A program made the translations under genes and the position numbers. A stretch of 64,000 bases of DNA from Cenococcum geophilum 1.58 (Eukaryota; Ascomycota; Dothideomycetes; Gloniales; Gloniaceae). Below, piece after piece: positions 23,272-36,005 of the stretch; the first letter of the stretch is position 1, and each line of letters opens with the position of its first letter. The DNA lies in NCBI GenBank assembly GCA_001692895.1, contig KV748242.1, forward strand, positions 248,001 to 312,000. Direction: 5' to 3'. The notes beneath the pieces were generated by a model. That model ran no database searches. It worked only from the letters and a program-made list of their open reading frames with translations, and was not told the DNA's origin.

Positions 23272-23485
23272 GCGGATAGGTAAATAGGTAGATAAATAGG
23301 TAAGCAAGCAGGCAGGTAGGCGGGTAGGTAGGTAGGTAGATAGGTAAGTAGGTAGATAGGTAGGTAGATAGGTAGGTAGGTAGGTAAATAGGCAGGCAGG
23401 CAGATAGGTAGGTAGGTAGGTAGGTAGGTAGGTAGGTAGGTAGGTAGGCAGGTAGATAGGTAGGTTAATAGGTAGGCAGGTAGAA
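23160..23485. repeat. GATA/TAGG microsatellite
   Basis: 23200-23270 is an almost pure GATA tetranucleotide run, and 23290-23480 is TAGG with G/A drift. No coding content. Confidence 0.95.
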
Positions 23486-23648
23486 AAGAACCTTCGCTAT
23501 ATATTAAATTATCTAAAATAATATAATTTTACACTAACTATATAAACTAAGTAAATACTATTAAGTGCGTAGGAAGAGTAAAATATATAAAATGTATAAG
23601 GAGGGTATTATATACAGAATGTACAAGGAGGGCATTATATATTAATTG
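23486..23648. other. Unassigned AT-rich spacer
   Basis: It contains two copies of an approximately 28-bp unit (AATGTATAAGGAGGGTATTA at 23588 and its variant at 23616). Nothing else was recognised. Confidence 0.5.
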
Positions 23649-23858
23649 CGCAATTAGCTGCACTGCATTATTAAATACGGCAGTATACTGCACTATATTA
23701 TTAAATATAGTAGTTAGCTGCACCGTATTATTAAATACGGCAGTTAGCTGTACCGCGTTATTAAATATAGCAGTATACGGCAGTATACTGCATCGCATTA
23801 TTAAATACGGCAGTATGCTGCACCGCATTATTAAATACGGCAGTATACCGCACCTTAG
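23649..23858. repeat. 30-bp tandem repeat, about 7 units
   Basis: The unit holds GCATTATTAAATACGGCAG and has a 30-base period, with one unit extended by about 10 bases. A 93-codon open minus frame at 23547-23828 is its translation (AVFNNAVQLT-like 10-residue repeats). Since 30 is divisible by three, openness is not evidence for a gene. Confidence 0.88.
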
Positions 23859-23859
23859 T

Positions 23860-23960
23860 TAATACTATACGCTACACGTTATAGTGCGCGGAATGCGCAT
23901 TTAGCCGCTAAATGCTGCTAAATGCTGTAAAAATACTAGTAAATTTTTTCCTGACGTATA
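23860..23960. mobile_element. Truncated right end of a foldback MITE (M2 family)
   Basis: TTAGCCGCTAAATGC followed by ATACTAGTAAATTTTTTCC matches the right end of M2, with flank TGACG. The left end is absent. Confidence 0.6.
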
Positions 23961-23964
23961 GAGC

Positions 23965-25278
23965 GCTTTAAAATAACACTTCTTTTATTTATATATCTTA
24001 AGGCTAAGTAATATTATACTAATATAGAGCTTATAAAAGTTCTGCGGAAGCTATATATAGAGCTCTACTAAGCTTTATAGGCTTTATAAATTCGCGACCT
24101 TATAACCTCTTCTCACCCCTTACTGCTCTCTACCTTCTACCCTAGTTACTACTTACTATATTTACCGCCTAAATACCTTGCAATTGTATATTTTGTACCA
24201 GCTATAACTAGTATTGCTCTTTTACTAACTTTATAATAAACTGTCTTAGAGCTCCGTATAAGACCTATAAATCTTATAAGGCTAATACTTATTTTCCTAT
24301 TACTACCTTTCTAACTCTATATATAGGAGAAAAGAAAGGGATAAGTATAGTCCTAACAATCTTTAGCGGACCTTCCGTAGCCTATAAACTAAACTATAGC
24401 CACTACTACTTCTACTGCTACTTCCGCCGCTACTTCTCCCCTTATACCACCCGTATTAATCTAGCTATAATGGCCTATATTAATTTAGCTATAACCTACT
24501 ATAACCCGCCCTATCGCGGAACAGCTAGATTATAGCCCTATTACTATAGTCTGCTATATTACGGAGCAGCTAGATCTCAGTCCTATAGATATTACCTATA
24601 ACTTCTATACAGCCCTATATTAGGTTAATAAATATATTAGTATATTACCGCCTAGCAATCTATAGTTTAAAGCCTACTATAAGCACCGTAATATAAACCT
24701 CCCTTTATTTTAGCCTCTGCTAAAATATCTATATAATCTTTTAGAGTCCTATAGTACTTCTACTAGGTAGTTTAGGGAATAGCTCTATATATATAATATA
24801 GCATTAGCTTTTACGTCCGTAAACTATACCGTTACTAACTATAGTATAGCCTATAGCGGCCCAAATTACTTTTAGATATATAGTAAGCTTTACTATCCAC
24901 AGAGCCTACTAGAGCCTCCTATTAATATTATTCCACGGTATACCTAGCCATACTTTTATAACCCTAGTTAAGCTATAAATATCCGGCTATAGGTCCATTT
25001 AGATACCTAGCTAGATATAACTATTTTATAGTACTTTACTACTATACTATTTAAGGTACATCGGCAAAATATAGTACCTTATTAATAGCCTTAATGGTTA
25101 TTAGTTAACGCAATTAGCGCGCAGTTAAGGGCATTTGGCAACTTGACCAACTAGCCTATATTATTATTTTTTTTAATACGCAGCCTATGTATAACCTATA
25201 CGCAACCTACGTACAATCTACGCATTTAGTAACTATAATTGTATTTAGAGCCATTTACCTCTTTTATACTAATAGTAT
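23965..25278 (+). pseudogene. Helitron Rep/helicase N-terminal fragment H1
   Basis: 23965-24060 repeats the block at 15090-15170. From about 24380 a Thr/Ser/Ala-rich stretch leads into the conserved fungal Helitron N-terminal region. INLPLFQPLLKYLYNLL is near 24690, NIALAFTSVNYT near 24805 (ALAFTS is diagnostic), NYFQIYSKLYY near 24870, and YFYNPSQAIN near 24955. In autonomous Helitrons this precedes the HUH rolling-circle nuclease and the helicase, neither of which is present. The fragment is broken by TAG/TAA and interrupted by MITE M3. The matching segment of H2 starts at 53210. Confidence 0.72.
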
Positions 25279-25279
25279 A

Positions 25280-25702
25280 ACGTACTTCACTACCGAGTGT
25301 CCGACACCACCGAGTGTCCGATATCAAAATGCACCAAAATTTAGGAAATTCATACCTTAATATCTTAACAACCACTTAATAATAATTTCTAATAATTTGG
25401 ATTTAGACTTTTATATACGCTTTACAGCGTCTATTAAGATTGCATAGTAATTAGTTTAGTGGTTGTTAAGATATAAAATTTTGGCCTTATTTTGGCCCCC
25501 AAATTTAATATCTTTAAAGCTACTTAACTAACTACTCTATAACTTTAATAGAAGCTATAAAGTGTATATGAAAGTCTAAAACCAAATTATTAGAAATTAT
25601 TATTAAGTGGTTGTTAAGATATTACGGTATGAATTTCCCAATTTTTGGTGCATTTTAATATCGGACACTCGGTGGTGTCGGACACTCGGTAGTGAAGTAC
25701 GT
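25280..25702. mobile_element. MITE M3 (423 bp foldback, TA target duplication)
   Basis: TA flanks lie at 25278-25279 and 25703-25704. The ends are inverted repeats beginning ACGTACTTCACTACCGAGTG. Each holds two 17-bp direct subrepeats built on ACCGAGTGTCCGA. The interior (for example CCACTTAATAATAA and TAATAATTTGGATTTAGAC) is shared with M1, but the terminal subrepeats are different. No coding capacity. Confidence 0.9.
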
Positions 25703-25704
25703 TA

Positions 25705-25814
25705 TTTAATAATAAATAAAGGCTACTTTAAAGCCATTTATAAGGCTAGTAAGGTAAATTATATATAATTTTTTATACAATTTATATATATAGCTAAAAA
25801 GTAGCTACTAAGAG
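25705..25814. other. Helitron-flanking remnant after M3
   Basis: This is the continuation of H1 sequence across the MITE, AT-rich, with no recognised motif. Confidence 0.4.
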
Positions 25815-26205
25815 TAGTAGATATAGACCTATCTATATTACTTACCTATCCACATTTACCTACCTATTTATATCTACCTACCTATCTATATCTACCTACC
25901 CGTTAATATCTACCTATTTATACCTACCTGTCTATACTACCTTAATTTAATTAATTAATTAAATCGTTTATAGTGTTCTTTGGCTAGTCGTTATTATCTA
26001 GCTCTAGCAACGGCTGTCTAGCTCTAATAGTTATCTAGTTTTAGTAATAGTTATCTAGCTTTAGCAACAGTCGTCTAGTTCTAGTAACGGTGGTCTAGTT
26101 TTAGCAACGGTTATCTAGCTCTAGCAATAGTCGTCTAGTTTTAATAATAGTTATCTAGTTCTAGTAATAGTCCTCTTTTACCTACCTACCTACCTACCTA
26201 CCTAT
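25815..26205. repeat. Inverted palindrome-arm fragment: CTAC microsatellite and 20-bp satellite
   Basis: 25830-25930 is a TACCTATC-type microsatellite. 25985-26170 holds about nine units of the 20-bp satellite in the orientation of the right arm (TCTAGTTCTAGTAATAGTCG). 26170-26205 is TACC repeats. Together with 22696-23485 it makes a second, degraded inverted pair around H1. Confidence 0.78.
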
Positions 26206-26210
26206 TTACC

Positions 26211-28462
26211 TTACTAAAGCCCGCGCCCTATAACTCGCTAATAGTAGTTATACCGTATAGAAGATTACCCATATAGTATAANTCTACTTAGATATAAACG
26301 GGCACTAGGAAGAGCTCTAGGCCTATATTATACCACTTACTAACTACCCTATTATCTTTAAAATAAGCTAGCTTAAATAATATAACCCTACCATTAACTA
26401 GGAAAAGAGAGAAACAACTTTTAACTCTAAATACTGCAGAGAGACTTACCTAGGATATAGCCTAGCCACCTTTATTTACTTACTAGGATATTAACCTAAA
26501 AAACCCCTTATTACCCCACCTATAACTAACTACTACTATATAAGTGCCGCGGCCTTCTACTGTATAGTATATAGGAAAGGCTAGACCGTTACTATAGCTT
26601 CCTAATTATAACTATATAAGCTTAATAAAGAATAAAACTACGTCCCCTATAGTAATAGGATAGATATAGTTAACCTTTTAGAAGATAATGCCCCTGCGGA
26701 ACTCTATAGACTTTTACCTTTAGACTTTAAGAAGTTTATAAAATAAAAAAAAGGACTTACTAACAAAGAACTCCGTAAGCTCCTCTCTAAGAGGTACTAT
26801 AACTTTATTAACATATACTTACAAAAGGGCGTAGATATACTCCCCCCATATTAACCTAATAACTATACTATTAATATTAAATAAGGAAAAACGCTACCTT
26901 ATAAGAGACCCTACCTAATATTAAAAGACAAACTTCTAATTATAAGAAAGTATATTAATAAGCACCTTAATAAAGGGTTTATTTATCCTAGTATATTACT
27001 AGTAGCCGCCCCTATCCTTCTTACTAAGAAGCTAAAAGGAGGTATTTAATTCTACGTTAACTATAGAGGACTTAACGCTATTATAATTAAAAACTAATAC
27101 CTAATACCGCTTATATAGGAAACCCTTAAGCGGCTTAGCCAAGCTAAAATTTATACTAAGCTTAATATTATTACTACCTTTAATTATCTCTAAATATAAG
27201 AAGGTAACGAATGGAAAACCGCATTTATATTGCGCTTTAGCTAATTTAAATATACCGTTATACCCTTTAGCGTATATAACGGCCTAGGCACCTTTTAAAG
27301 CTATATTAATAACGCCTTATAGGACTACCTTAACAACTTTTACTCTATATACCTAGATAATATACCCATTTATAATAATAACCCTTTTAAGTATACTAAA
27401 CACGTTTAAAAGGTCCTATAGCGCCTTAGGGACATAGGACTTTATATTAATTTAAAGAAATGCGAATTCTTAGTTATAGAAGTAAAATACCTTAAATTAA
27501 TTATTACTATTAGGGGTGTCTATATAGACCCTAAGAAGGTATATATAATTACTAAATAGCAAGCCCCTAACTATATTAAGGACGTATAAGCCTTTCTTAG
27601 TTTTACTACCTTTTATTAAAAATTTATATATAACTTCTTAAGCGTAGTAGCACTACTTATAGCAATAATATAGACGAAGGGCCTTTCTGTAAAAGGAAGA
27701 AAAACGTACCTATACTTTACCTAGATGTCTAAATATAAGAAGGCGTTTTAAGACCTTAAAAATGCCTTTACTAAAGCACCTATCCTAGCCCACTTTATAC
27801 TAGGACGATAACTCTATTTTAAAATTAACTTTTTAAACTATATTAACGTAGGCGTCCTCTCCTAAATAGGTAATAATAGTTTCCTTTACCTAGTTACATT
27901 TTACTCGTTTAAGCTTATACTATAAGAGTATAACTATAAGATCTATAATAAAGAACTCCTTATAATTATATAAGCGTTTAAAGAATTCTAATTAGAACTT
28001 TTTTAAATAGAGCTTAACTAGCTAACTAAAGTCCTTACGGACCATTATAACCTTAAGTACTTTATAACTATAAAGTAGCTAAACTAACGCTAAGTATATT
28101 AAAATAAGTTCCTCTTTAGTTTTAACTTTAAAATTATATATAGACTAGGAGTATAAGGTACTAAACCTAATAGCTTAATACGCCGCTTGTAAGACCTTCC
28201 TTAGTTTAAAGATAACCCCTATAATTAGTTCTAATAATAAATAATCCTAAAAGTGTAAAATTTGGCCCTAGATATATTACCTATAATAGAGCTAACTATA
28301 CCTTAGCTTTATACTATAGGACTAAAGATACCTTATAAAATTAATAAGCTTATTACTATGGTATATAATACCTCTATTAACCTATTACTATATTAACTTA
28401 TTGCCGTAAAGACCGCTAGCGCCTATACGCTGCCTACTAACCTCTAAAGCTTAGGCTAGATT
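26211..28462 (+). pseudogene. B1 pol, N-terminal half (RT-RNase H), RIP-broken
   Basis: Reverse transcriptase is at about 26890-27500. The catalytic YLDD has become YLDN at 27350-27361. RNase H follows at about 27750-28050, then the connection domain. The frame is closed by many TAG/TAA codons in place of Gln/Trp, more than in B2. The reading frame resumes at 36433 after the A3 insertion. Confidence 0.85.
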
Positions 28463-28889
28463 TATTATGGACGCTTTAAGTACAATATTATAACTACTAG
28501 GAGAGGAGTTGGAAGAAGCTAGTTGGTTAATCTAGGCACGGTCTAAGATAGAGCCGGTAAAACTATATAACGAGGAATGGTAACTAAGGTTATATAGGGT
28601 AATCTGTATAATCTATAGGATCTATATAATCCGTAATAAAGTAGATAGAGTATACGTATATTATGTATAAGAAGGATTTTATAGGAGTACGGTTGTGTAT
28701 TTAAGGACCCTTAGTCCCTACCTAGATAGTTTCTTCCTTATAGTAATTCTTAGAATATAATTAGAGTTAATCTATTAGGCAACTACTCTACTAATTATTA
28801 TTACGTTGTTAACTTTTATACTTGTATTTCCTATATACCTAGCCTAATAACAGAACTTATTGTAGTTTTTACTATAAGGTTCCGTTATA
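28463..28889 (+). repeat. A3 5' LTR (427 bp)
   Basis: It starts TATTATGGACGC and ends TTCCGTTATA. The canonical TG and CA have each become TA. It is preceded by AGATT. Confidence 0.95.
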
Positions 28890-28934
28890 CAATCACTACC
28901 TAGTTATAGTATTAAATATAGAAAGTCAAATAAC

Positions 28935-30000
28935 ATGCCACTAAAAGCACTAGCTACAACGCCATTAACGGCGGTAACTACTTCGAGATTAGGTAACGAC
29001 ATTAGTATAGCAAACACTAACTTATAACAACTAGTAACGGTTAGACAACTATAAGAGATAGTTAACTAGTTAACGGAAAAAAATATAACGTTAGAAAATA
29101 GGATTAATAGGATAGGCGCAGTAAAGGTTAAGTTACTATTAATTAAAAGGTACTTAGGAGAAAGATTAAAGCTTAAAGGATTCCTTATACAAATGCACTT
29201 TAAGGTAGCATAGGAAGGAGCAAAGCTGGCAATACCTATAGATTAAATAGCCTATATAGGACTATTCTTAACAGGAAGAGTACTTAAGTGGTTTAAGTTT
29301 TACCTTATAGAGATACAAGTAAACGGCATAATAACCACTAATTAGGAAGTACGGTTTATATTCTTAAGCTAGAATGGATTTGTAGAGCAACTTATATAAA
29401 TGTTCGGAGACCTAGAGGCAGTAACTACGGCAAAAAAAAAGCTCTAGGATATTATATAACGAACCTTAGCAATTAAGTATATAATGTAGTTCTAGACGTT
29501 AGTAATATAAGTAGAGTAAAATAATAGGGCGCTTATAGTACAATATAAGCAAGGACTTAAGGCTAAAGTTTAAGATATAATTATCTTAATAAAAGATATG
29601 GACACCCTAAGGGAACTAATAGATTAGGTAATAAAGATTAATAACTGGATTTACTAAAGGGAATAGGCTAAGAAGGGCTAGGACAAAGTTCTATAGTTAT
29701 ATAAGGCGTAGAGCACGTAACGACAAAAGCTAAGTTAAAAACTATAGTATAGCGTAAAGCTAATAGACCTAAGTGGTACTAAAGAATCTAAGAAATAAAA
29801 TAAGAAATTATAGAAACCTAGAGGATAAGGATTAAGTAATTAAAGGTCTAAGGAGCAAAGGCTAAATTAAGGATCTTAGTAGTAGAAGACGTTTAGGCGG
29901 ACTCTATAGTAAGAAAAATAGTTTAAAGAAGGAGCTTATATAAATTACGGAAAACAAGGTCATTATGTTAGAGACTATAGAAGTAGGTAAAGTCACTACG
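28935..30000 (+). pseudogene. A3 gag (capsid and zinc knuckle), RIP-broken
   Basis: The ATG at 28935 (MPLKAL) starts 45 bp after the LTR. The frame reads as a retrotransposon capsid region (for example LKWFKFYL near 29290). A zinc knuckle lies at about 29936-29980, where INYGKQGHYVRDY shows Cys-to-Tyr changes at two positions but keeps the His. A Gln/Asp-rich linker with short repeats of AAGATTCTTAAGATAAGAT follows at 30460-30670. Ambiguous bases cluster at 30140-30181. Confidence 0.82.
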
Positions 30001-30759
30001 TAGTAAAAGGCATAAGACTAATAGACGATATATACGTATAAAGGGATAATAATATACTGCGAGGAACAAAGGAATATTTAATTAGAAGTTTTGCGTTTTG
30101 TTATAATAACGTATACCAAATTTATAAAGACGCTAAGTANGGCGNAAGNTATTNGCTATAAGAGCNAGCACCTATANNATNTAGAGGAACNAATAAACCA
30201 GTTTATAGATCGGATATTAAGGACAATAAATTTAATGTAGGCGAAACATTTTATAACGATAAGGTAGTAAGGGCCGCTTACTAGGAGTAAGTAGACCTCG
30301 GAGATGTTATACTAGAGGTAGAGGATAATTCCACTATAGAATAGGGAATATTAGTAGGGATTGAAACCCTACTAGATATAATATCTATCGCTTCGCGAGA
30401 CGCAAGAGAAGTAGGACTATAAACTACTTTGGCACTTAATAAAGGCAAAAGGCTATAAGCTTAAGATTCTTAAGATAAGATATAAGACAACCAAGATTCT
30501 CAAGATAAGATGCAGTAAGCTTAAGGACCTATAATAGATAATAACCAATAGAGTAGAGCAACGGCTTAGTTTAGTAATATATAAATAAGCTTAGGACGAA
30601 GTTTCCTAAGAATATAAGACTTTTAAGATAAGATAAGTGAAATTCAAGACTCTTAAGATAAGATAAGAATACTAAATAAGCCTAGTTAAACTAAGGCTAA
30701 AGTAAGGCTTAAGATAGAAGTAAGCTTAGGATTAAGAATTTAAAAAGGGCAAGAATTCG

Positions 30760-33700
30760 GAGTATAAATAAGGACACCTATAAATAAGAGGTAAGAGGCT
30801 TCTTTATAGATTAGAGAATCTATGGTATAAATAGTAATTAGACTAGAAGACGAATATATAGACCTAGAAGACTTACTAGTAGAATATAGTATTCGGACTA
30901 AAGATTAAAAAGTTAATATAAAGATTAAGAAGTAAAAGAGCTTTAAGGATTAGAGCGTAAGATATAAACTAAAAGAAACTATAAAAGAGTTTAGGTAAAG
31001 AATTATCGTATAGCAAGAATAGAAACTAGATAAGAGATCTAGTATATTAGGACGTATAAAGGACAAGGCGCTAGTACGAAAAATCACTAATAGGCCTAGG
31101 ATAGGTATACTAAGAGCTAAGTAGCTTACTAAACTAGAAGATAAAGAGGATTTAGGGATCCCTACTAGGTTCGAAGAACGATATATAAAAGGCTATTATA
31201 ACGCAGTAATAAGAAGATACTTCCTTACGGACAAGCTATATATACTTTAGCAACTATACTAAAAGTGGTATAGGCAAAGGCACAGTAATAAATAGGAAGA
31301 TTTCTATATATAGTTAGATAAAAGAGTTATCTAAAACTACCTAATTACGGAAAAGGTTATAACGCATATTAAAGGAGCCTTAATCATAATATTAAAGGAT
31401 TTAAAGGAATGATTAGAGGACTAGAAAAGTAAAAGACGTATCTTAGTACCCGCAAACAAAGTTATAACGTTTAGATTAGCACGATAAAGGTTTAAACTTA
31501 AAGATAAAAATAAGTTAAGAGTTAACTTAAAGCACCTGGTATACTACACGCTATTATAAATTGCATGCGTAGATAATATATATAAGATATATAAGAATCT
31601 AAAGGAAAAGAATTGGAAATATCCTATAAGAATATATTAGATAACGGATGAGTAATAATATAGGAATACTAAATATATATATAGATGGCATCTAGCAGAA
31701 ACCCAAAAGAAAGAAAGCTAAGTACTTTAACTAAGAAGATTCCTTATACAAGAATGCTTAGACGGATAATAGTGGTGGGAATACCTAAAGAATATGTATC
31801 TATAGTATATTAACGACAAAAAGTAAACTAGGTATTAGCTAAAGAGTAAGCTAAGTGTATAAGGATTAAATAGCTAACAGTTAGGAAAAGGGGAGGCCTA
31901 CAAAATTAGAGGGAGCTAGTAGTAGAGCCTTAGACCCTTAAAGGAATTTAAAAACAATACCTAAATTTATAAGTTAAATGGTAAGATTAGCAATTTAAAG
32001 CGCTAATAGATAGTAGAGCAATAAGGAACTATATTTTACTAGCAGCAGTTAGGAGAATAGGGCTACTATATAGATAGAAGGAGTAACCTTACCTATTAGT
32101 CACAATTTTAGGAGATCTAATAGCCTACGGAGGAGGGATTATTAACCTTAAAATAGGACCTATTTAGTTAACCATTAAAGGGAGACAGGTTAAGATATCT
32201 TTTAATATCCTACTATTAGGACGGGATAAGGCAGTATTAGGAATGCCTTAGTTATAGAAATATAATTTAAAGATTAATTAGATTATAAGTTAGGTTAATA
32301 TTAGGGATACTTAACGCCGCAAAATATAATAATAAGCTAAGTTAGTATAGTACTAAGTTAAAGCAATATATAAAGAGACTAAGCGAGGCTTAAGTTATAT
32401 ACTAAAGAGATACTATAAGTATAGTAAGAAACTATGGTTACCGGAAAGTAAGAAGCTATTAGAGTATATAGTATAGGATTATAAAATAGAGTTAAAACTA
32501 AAAATAAGTCTAAGGTTCTTTCTAATCTATAAGCTTACTAAAAAAGAAGGTAAAGTATTAAAAGAGTTTATCTAGGAAAACTTACAAAAGGGATACATTA
32601 GACTATTATAGTCATCAGCAGATTATCTAGTACTATTTATACTAAAGAAGAATAGTAAACTAAGGCTGTATATTAACTACAGATAGTTAAACAGCATCAC
32701 TAAGAAGGATAAATATCCTTTACCCTTAATTAGCGAAATTTAAGATAGGATAGGCAACGCGTAAATCTTTATAAAGATAGACCTAAGATAGGCGTACCAC
32801 CAAATCAGGATTAAGGAAGGCGACAAATAAAAGGCAGCCTTTAGGTCAAAAAAAGGACTATATAAACTATTAGTTATACAATTCGGGCTTATAAATACAC
32901 TAGCAATGTTCTAGAAGTGTATTAATAACATATTAGGAGAACACTTAGATAAGTTTATTATGGTATACCTTAACAATATTATTATCTACTTAATAACTAA
33001 GGAAGAATACGGAGAACACATTAAATAGGGTTTAAAGAAACTATAGGAAGAACAAATACTAGTAGCAATTAAGAAATGCGAGTTCTTTACTAGGAAGACC
33101 AATTTCGTTAAATTTATTATTAAACTAGGCCAACTTAGTATAGATCCAAAGAAGATTAAAGCTATAGTAAATTAGCAAGAACTAGAGAACATTATATAGT
33201 TAAGATTATTTTTAGGGTTTTACAATTACTATAGAAGGTTTATAGCGCAGTAGTTAAAGGATATTAAACTATTTACGCGATTAACAAAAAAAGAAGAACT
33301 ATAGGCATAGGGAGAGGAATAAAGAGAACTCTTTAAGAAAGTTAAAGAGTTATTCACCTAAGAGCCAGTTCTTAAAATCTATTAACTAGGTCTAAAGACG
33401 GTTAAAAAAACAGATATTTAGACTATATACTAGGGGTATACTTTATATAGAAATATTAAGATGGATAGCACCTAGTAGCATACTATAGTCGGAAGATAAT
33501 ACTACTAGAATTAAACTATAACATTTACAATAAAGAGTTATTAGGTATAGTTATAGCACTAAAGGAATAAAGAGCATTCTTGCAAGGTATAGAGAAACTA
33601 TTTATAGTTAAAATGGATTATAAGAACCTAATAGAATTTCTAATAATAAAGGAACTTAACTAAAGACAGGTTAGATAGGCAGAGATGCTTATAAAATACT

Positions 33701-35265
33701 ATTTTAAAATTTAGCATACTAAGGGTATAGATAACACACAAGCAAACGCTCTAAGTTGAAAAGCTAAACTATAAAGCGATGAAAAGCCATTAGGGGCTTT
33801 ACTACAAAAAGATATAGACGGATTAATTAGGTATAATTATCCAAAAATCGCAGTAACTTAAGAAGAATTAAATAGAGTTTATAAGTTACTAGAAAGCTTT
33901 TAGGTATAAAGAATTCTAAAAGTATAGCTAGAAGATCTATAGACGGATATATACGAAAATTAAGAAGTAAAGTATATCCTAAAAAGTATAGCTAAGCAAT
34001 TTATAAAAGACTTCTATAAGGGATTAACTTAAGGACATAATAGAGCTACGGGCTTAGTGTTAAGACTCTAAGAAGAGTACATTATTAACGGAATCTAGGG
34101 CCTAGCATAAAAAGTTATAAAAGAGTATCTAGATTACTAAAGAAATAAACTAATAAGGTATAAGCTATATAGAGGGCTATAACCTATTAAAACACTAGAA
34201 AGACTATAGGAGGTTATATTATAAAACTTTATTATTAAGTTGCTAAAATTAAGAGATCCTATTACTGGATAAGATTATAATATAATCTTAGTAATAATAG
34301 ATAAGCTTATGAAGTAGGGATACTTTATAGCATACACAGAAGAAATATTAGCGGAAGATATCGCTAAAATCTATATTAAGGAAGTGTTCGTAAAATATAG
34401 AGTATTAAGTAAAGTTATATCAGATAGAGACCTAAGATTTATAGCAGTATTCTAGGAAGTATTCTTAGCAGAGTAAGGAGTTTAAGCAGCAACTTTTACT
34501 ATATATTATTTATAGACAGACGGTTAAACGGAAAGATTAAATTAGACACTAGAGCAGTATTTAAGGCATTATATTAATCATATATAGAATAATTAGGTAT
34601 TACTATTACTAGTTATATAGTTTATATATAATACAACACCTTAAAAAGGAATAGGTATATTACTATTTAAGGCAAATTATGGATATAAGCTAAGGACATT
34701 ATTATTACTATAATAGGTAAAGAAAATAAGGAGCATAGCTAAAAAAAGAATAAAGATATTAATAAATCTTTATATAGACCTTATAGAATTAGTAAAGAAA
34801 GTATAAGAGAGAATAAAAAAGTACTATAATGCTAAGAGATCTAAGGGACCAGATCTTAAGGAGGGAGATAAAATATGGCTACTATATAAAAATTTTAAAA
34901 GTCAATAACTAAGCAAGAAATTAGACCACGTTAAACTAGGACCTTTTAAAATTATATAAAGAATTTTACTAGTCATATTTAAGTTAAACCTACTAGCTAG
35001 GATGAAAATCTACCCTATGTGGTATATTATAATGCTAGAGCCAGTATATAGGAATATTAAGCCACTGGTTTATAAAGCAGACACATATAGAGGATAAGAA
35101 GAGGATAAATAGTAAGTTTTGAAGATTATTAGTTATAAGGACATTAATAATAAAATATAGTATAAGGTTAAGTGGATAGGCTATATTAAGACTACCTAGG
35201 AGCTACTAGAAAATTTAAAGAACGCTATAAGAAAGGTACAGGAGTATTAGAAGAAATTAGGTTAG
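30760..35265 (+). pseudogene. A3 pol polyprotein, RIP-broken
   Basis: The order is as follows. A conserved approximately 350-residue domain of unknown role lies at 30940-31980 (RIKDKALVRKITNRPR near 31050). Protease reads DSR near 32009. Reverse transcriptase is at 32560-33250, with [13 protein letters not shown] and the catalytic YLDD mutated to YLNN near 32967. RNase H is at about 33390-33720. Integrase is at about 33990-34950, with the zinc pair damaged (YLDY). The chromodomain is at about 35107-35255 (YKVKWIGYIKTT). Stops are nearly all TAG/TAA in place of Gln or Trp. Inactive. Confidence 0.9.
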
Positions 35266-35988
35266 GTAGCATTAAAAAAAAAGGATCGCTAAAGAATAAG
35301 TTACCTAAGAGGAACCTAGAAAGAGTAGTTGCTAAACTACTTAGATCTATTTCCTTCTCTATTAAAAGAGAATTCATTCTTTCATTACTAAGTTCCTATA
35401 ACCCTTATTCTATAAGTTTCTACTCCTTAAAACGGACCTTCTTATAAACCTTTTTAAGACGGATTAACTAAGCGGACATAGCAAGACGGGAATTAAGGGC
35501 TCTTTGCTAAGCTTTAGCAGCCTTATATTCCGCGTTATAAGAACAGTATAACTCCGCTAAAGTAATAGACAGTTTATTATCTAGCCGTGTAGTAGTAGAT
35601 TAAATATAAAACCTTAAGATAAATCAACTAGGGAACTAGACGACTATTAAGAGTAATAGGTTGCGTATATTTGGCATTAAAGACGGAGTAAACGTTATAG
35701 AATAAACGAATATTCGCTTTAGTGCACTCTAAATAAGAGGACGGTTATTGTAAAGATGGGTTTACTAACGCAATATAGACTAACCCCTCTTTTAAATAGC
35801 GAGAATATAGAGACGGTATAATCTCACTAAGAGATAATATTGCAGCAATGGTGCAAACACGACAAGCAGTTAAAGAAGAAGAAATTGCTTTAGGTATAAT
35901 AAGCAATAATATTAACTAAATTGATTAGACGGATATTATACCTCTAGTAAATAACTTAGAGATATTTTAAATCTTTAAGGACAAAGAT
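35266..35988. pseudogene. A3 post-pol region with two candidate accessory ORFs
   Basis: The minus strand, about 35585 down to 35335, reads as a coiled-coil-like peptide (AELYCSYNAEYKAAKA, RLKKVYKKVRFKE). The plus strand from about 35600 reads VYLALKTE, IFALVHSK and NNLEIF. The arrangement is the same as in A1, A2 and A4. Product unknown. Confidence 0.5.
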
Positions 35989-36005
35989 AGAGAGGAGGGA
36001 GATAG
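35989..36005 (+). other. A3 polypurine tract
   Basis: GAGAGGAGGGAGATAG abuts the 3' LTR. Confidence 0.72.

Noticed and set aside
23547-23828. 93-codon minus-strand frame with 10-residue repeats
   Set aside because: It is produced by the 30-bp tandem repeat.
28890-28915. Primer-binding site after the A3 5' LTR
   Set aside because: A conserved TCACTACC-like segment is present in A2 and A3, but I could not match it to a tRNA 3' end, and self-priming is possible in this group.
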